DNA from: an uncultured Eubacteriales bacterium
Lineage (GTDB): Bacteria; Bacillota; Clostridia; Oscillospirales; Oscillospiraceae
Reading direction: 5' to 3'
Length of the DNA: 30,760 bases
Assembly: GCA_900556935.1 (NCBI GenBank)
Contig: USQL01000013.1
Coordinates: 1 to 30,760, forward strand
Below the pieces are notes generated by a model. The model was not told the origin of the DNA. It did no database searches and saw only the letters and a list, made by a program, of their open reading frames with translations. Below, one piece after another: positions 30,025 through 30,760 of the stretch. Each line of letters opens with the position of its first letter. Within the stretch, counting starts at the first letter, position 1. A program made the position numbers and the translations under genes.

Positions 30025-30760
30025 ATGGATTCGGAATACGTAATTGAGATGCTCAATATCAGAAAAGAATTCCCCGGCATCGTGGCCAACGATGATATTA
30101 CACTTCGGTTGAAGCGAGGGGAAATCCATGCGCTGCTTGGCGAAAACGGCGCGGGCAAATCCACACTGATGAGTGTGCTGTTTGGCCTTTACCAGCCGGA
30201 GGCCGGAGAAATCCGGAAGAACGGCCAGGTCGTCCACATCAACAACCCCAATGACGCGACTGCCCTGAATATCGGCATGGTGCACCAGCACTTTAAGCTG
30301 GTGGATGTGTTCACGGTGCTGGACAACATCATTCTGGGCGCGGAGGACACGAAGCTGGGCTTCCTGCAAAAGAAGGCCGCCCGGGAAAAGGTCGAGGCGC
30401 TGTCCAAGAAATACGGCCTGGCCGTGGACCTGGATGCCAAGGTGGAGGATATCACCGTGGGCATGCAGCAGCGTACCGAAATCCTTAAAATGCTCTACCG
30501 GGACAACGAAATCCTGATTTTTGACGAGCCCACCGCCGTTCTGACACCCCAGGAGATTGATGAGCTCATGGAAATCATGCGGGGCTTTGCCAAGGAGGGC
30601 AAGTCCATCCTGTTCATTACCCATAAGCTCAATGAGATTATGGCGGTTTCCGACCGGGTGACCATCCTCCGCAAGGGCAAGTACGTGGGCACCGTGGAGA
30701 CCAAGAACACCACCAAGCAGGAGTTGTCCTCCATGATGGTTGGCCGCCCCGTGCAGCTGG
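30025..30760 (+). CDS. Nucleoside ABC transporter ATP-binding protein, 5' part only
   Basis: The reading frame is open from the ATG at 30025 to the window edge (245 codons), so the gene is incomplete here; the family is usually about 500 residues with two ATPase domains. GGGAGGGGG lies 9-10 bases before the ATG. Residues 39-47 are the Walker A GENGAGKST, VHQH at 86-89 is the Q-loop, VGMQQRTEIL (145-154) the signature and ILIFDEPTAVLTPQE (163-177) the Walker B with D-loop. ITHKLNE (198-204) holds the H-loop His. This matches the YufO/NupO-type ATPase of BMP-dependent nucleoside importers; two permease genes would be expected just beyond the window. Confidence 0.93.
   Translation, partial: MDSEYVIEMLNIRKEFPGIVANDDITLRLKRGEIHALLGENGAGKSTLMSVLFGLYQPEAGEIRKNGQVVHINNPNDATALNIGMVHQHFKLVDVFTVLDNIILGAEDTKLGFLQKKAAREKVEALSKKYGLAVDLDAKVEDITVGMQQRTEILKMLYRDNEILIFDEPTAVLTPQEIDELMEIMRGFAKEGKSILFITHKLNEIMAVSDRVTILRKGKYVGTVETKNTTKQELSSMMVGRPVQL

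Overview
The window is GC-rich chromosomal DNA (impression near 58-60 percent GC, not computed) of a Gram-positive anaerobe, most likely an Oscillospiraceae/Clostridia gut bacterium of the Flavonifractor-Oscillibacter type. This rests on sigma-A promoters, strong AGGAGG-type ribosome sites, an RNase Y, Firmicute-style mreC-mreD-PBP2 genes, a soluble [FeFe] hydrogenase with a group-B-like H-cluster domain, and abundant short palindromic intergenic repeats. The assignment is an inference. No tRNA, rRNA, CRISPR array, prophage or transposase gene was found.

Layout, left to right. 1-56 is the right end of a palindromic repeat element. 82-1602 holds a LysR regulator and a small membrane-anchored protein made of four 22-residue repeats. 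1771-5497 (minus strand) holds a BrnQ amino-acid transporter, a DUF6020-like polytopic protein and a zinc-ribbon membrane protein. 5692-6600 is a membrane-anchored GH25 lysozyme. 6651-10519 (minus strand) is an envelope glycosylation cluster: a GtrII-like polytopic protein, a second polytopic protein, and a GtrB/DPM1-like family 2 glycosyltransferase. 10889-14661 has RNase Y behind a long structured leader, then a U32 peptidase-family protein. 14846-19196 is a cell-shape operon: maf, mreC, mreD and the class B penicillin-binding protein mrdA. 19197-19899 is a dense array of nested palindromic repeats. 19900-22434 is a divergent LysR/PutP-like pair. 22435-23060 is filled mostly by a 514-bp element with 60-bp inverted ends. 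23061-25895 is a divergent D-Ala-D-Ala carboxypeptidase / [FeFe] hydrogenase pair. 25919-26092 is a 174-bp palindromic element. 26155 to the window end is a nucleoside salvage and uptake region: deoD, deoB, cdd, a BMP-family nucleoside-binding lipoprotein and the start of its ABC ATPase.

The protein-coding genes are mostly conventional. The maf-mreCD-mrdA block serves cell elongation; deoD-deoB-cdd plus the BMP/ABC importer takes up nucleosides and converts them to pentose phosphate and bases. The least explained content is intergenic. One repeat family keeps a fixed sequence frame around hairpins whose stems change by compensating substitutions. It occurs as a solo arm, as a nested pair of elements and as a giant palindrome. 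Two further inverted-repeat element families lie nearby. These look like non-autonomous mobile or structured-RNA elements and are the best candidates for something undescribed.
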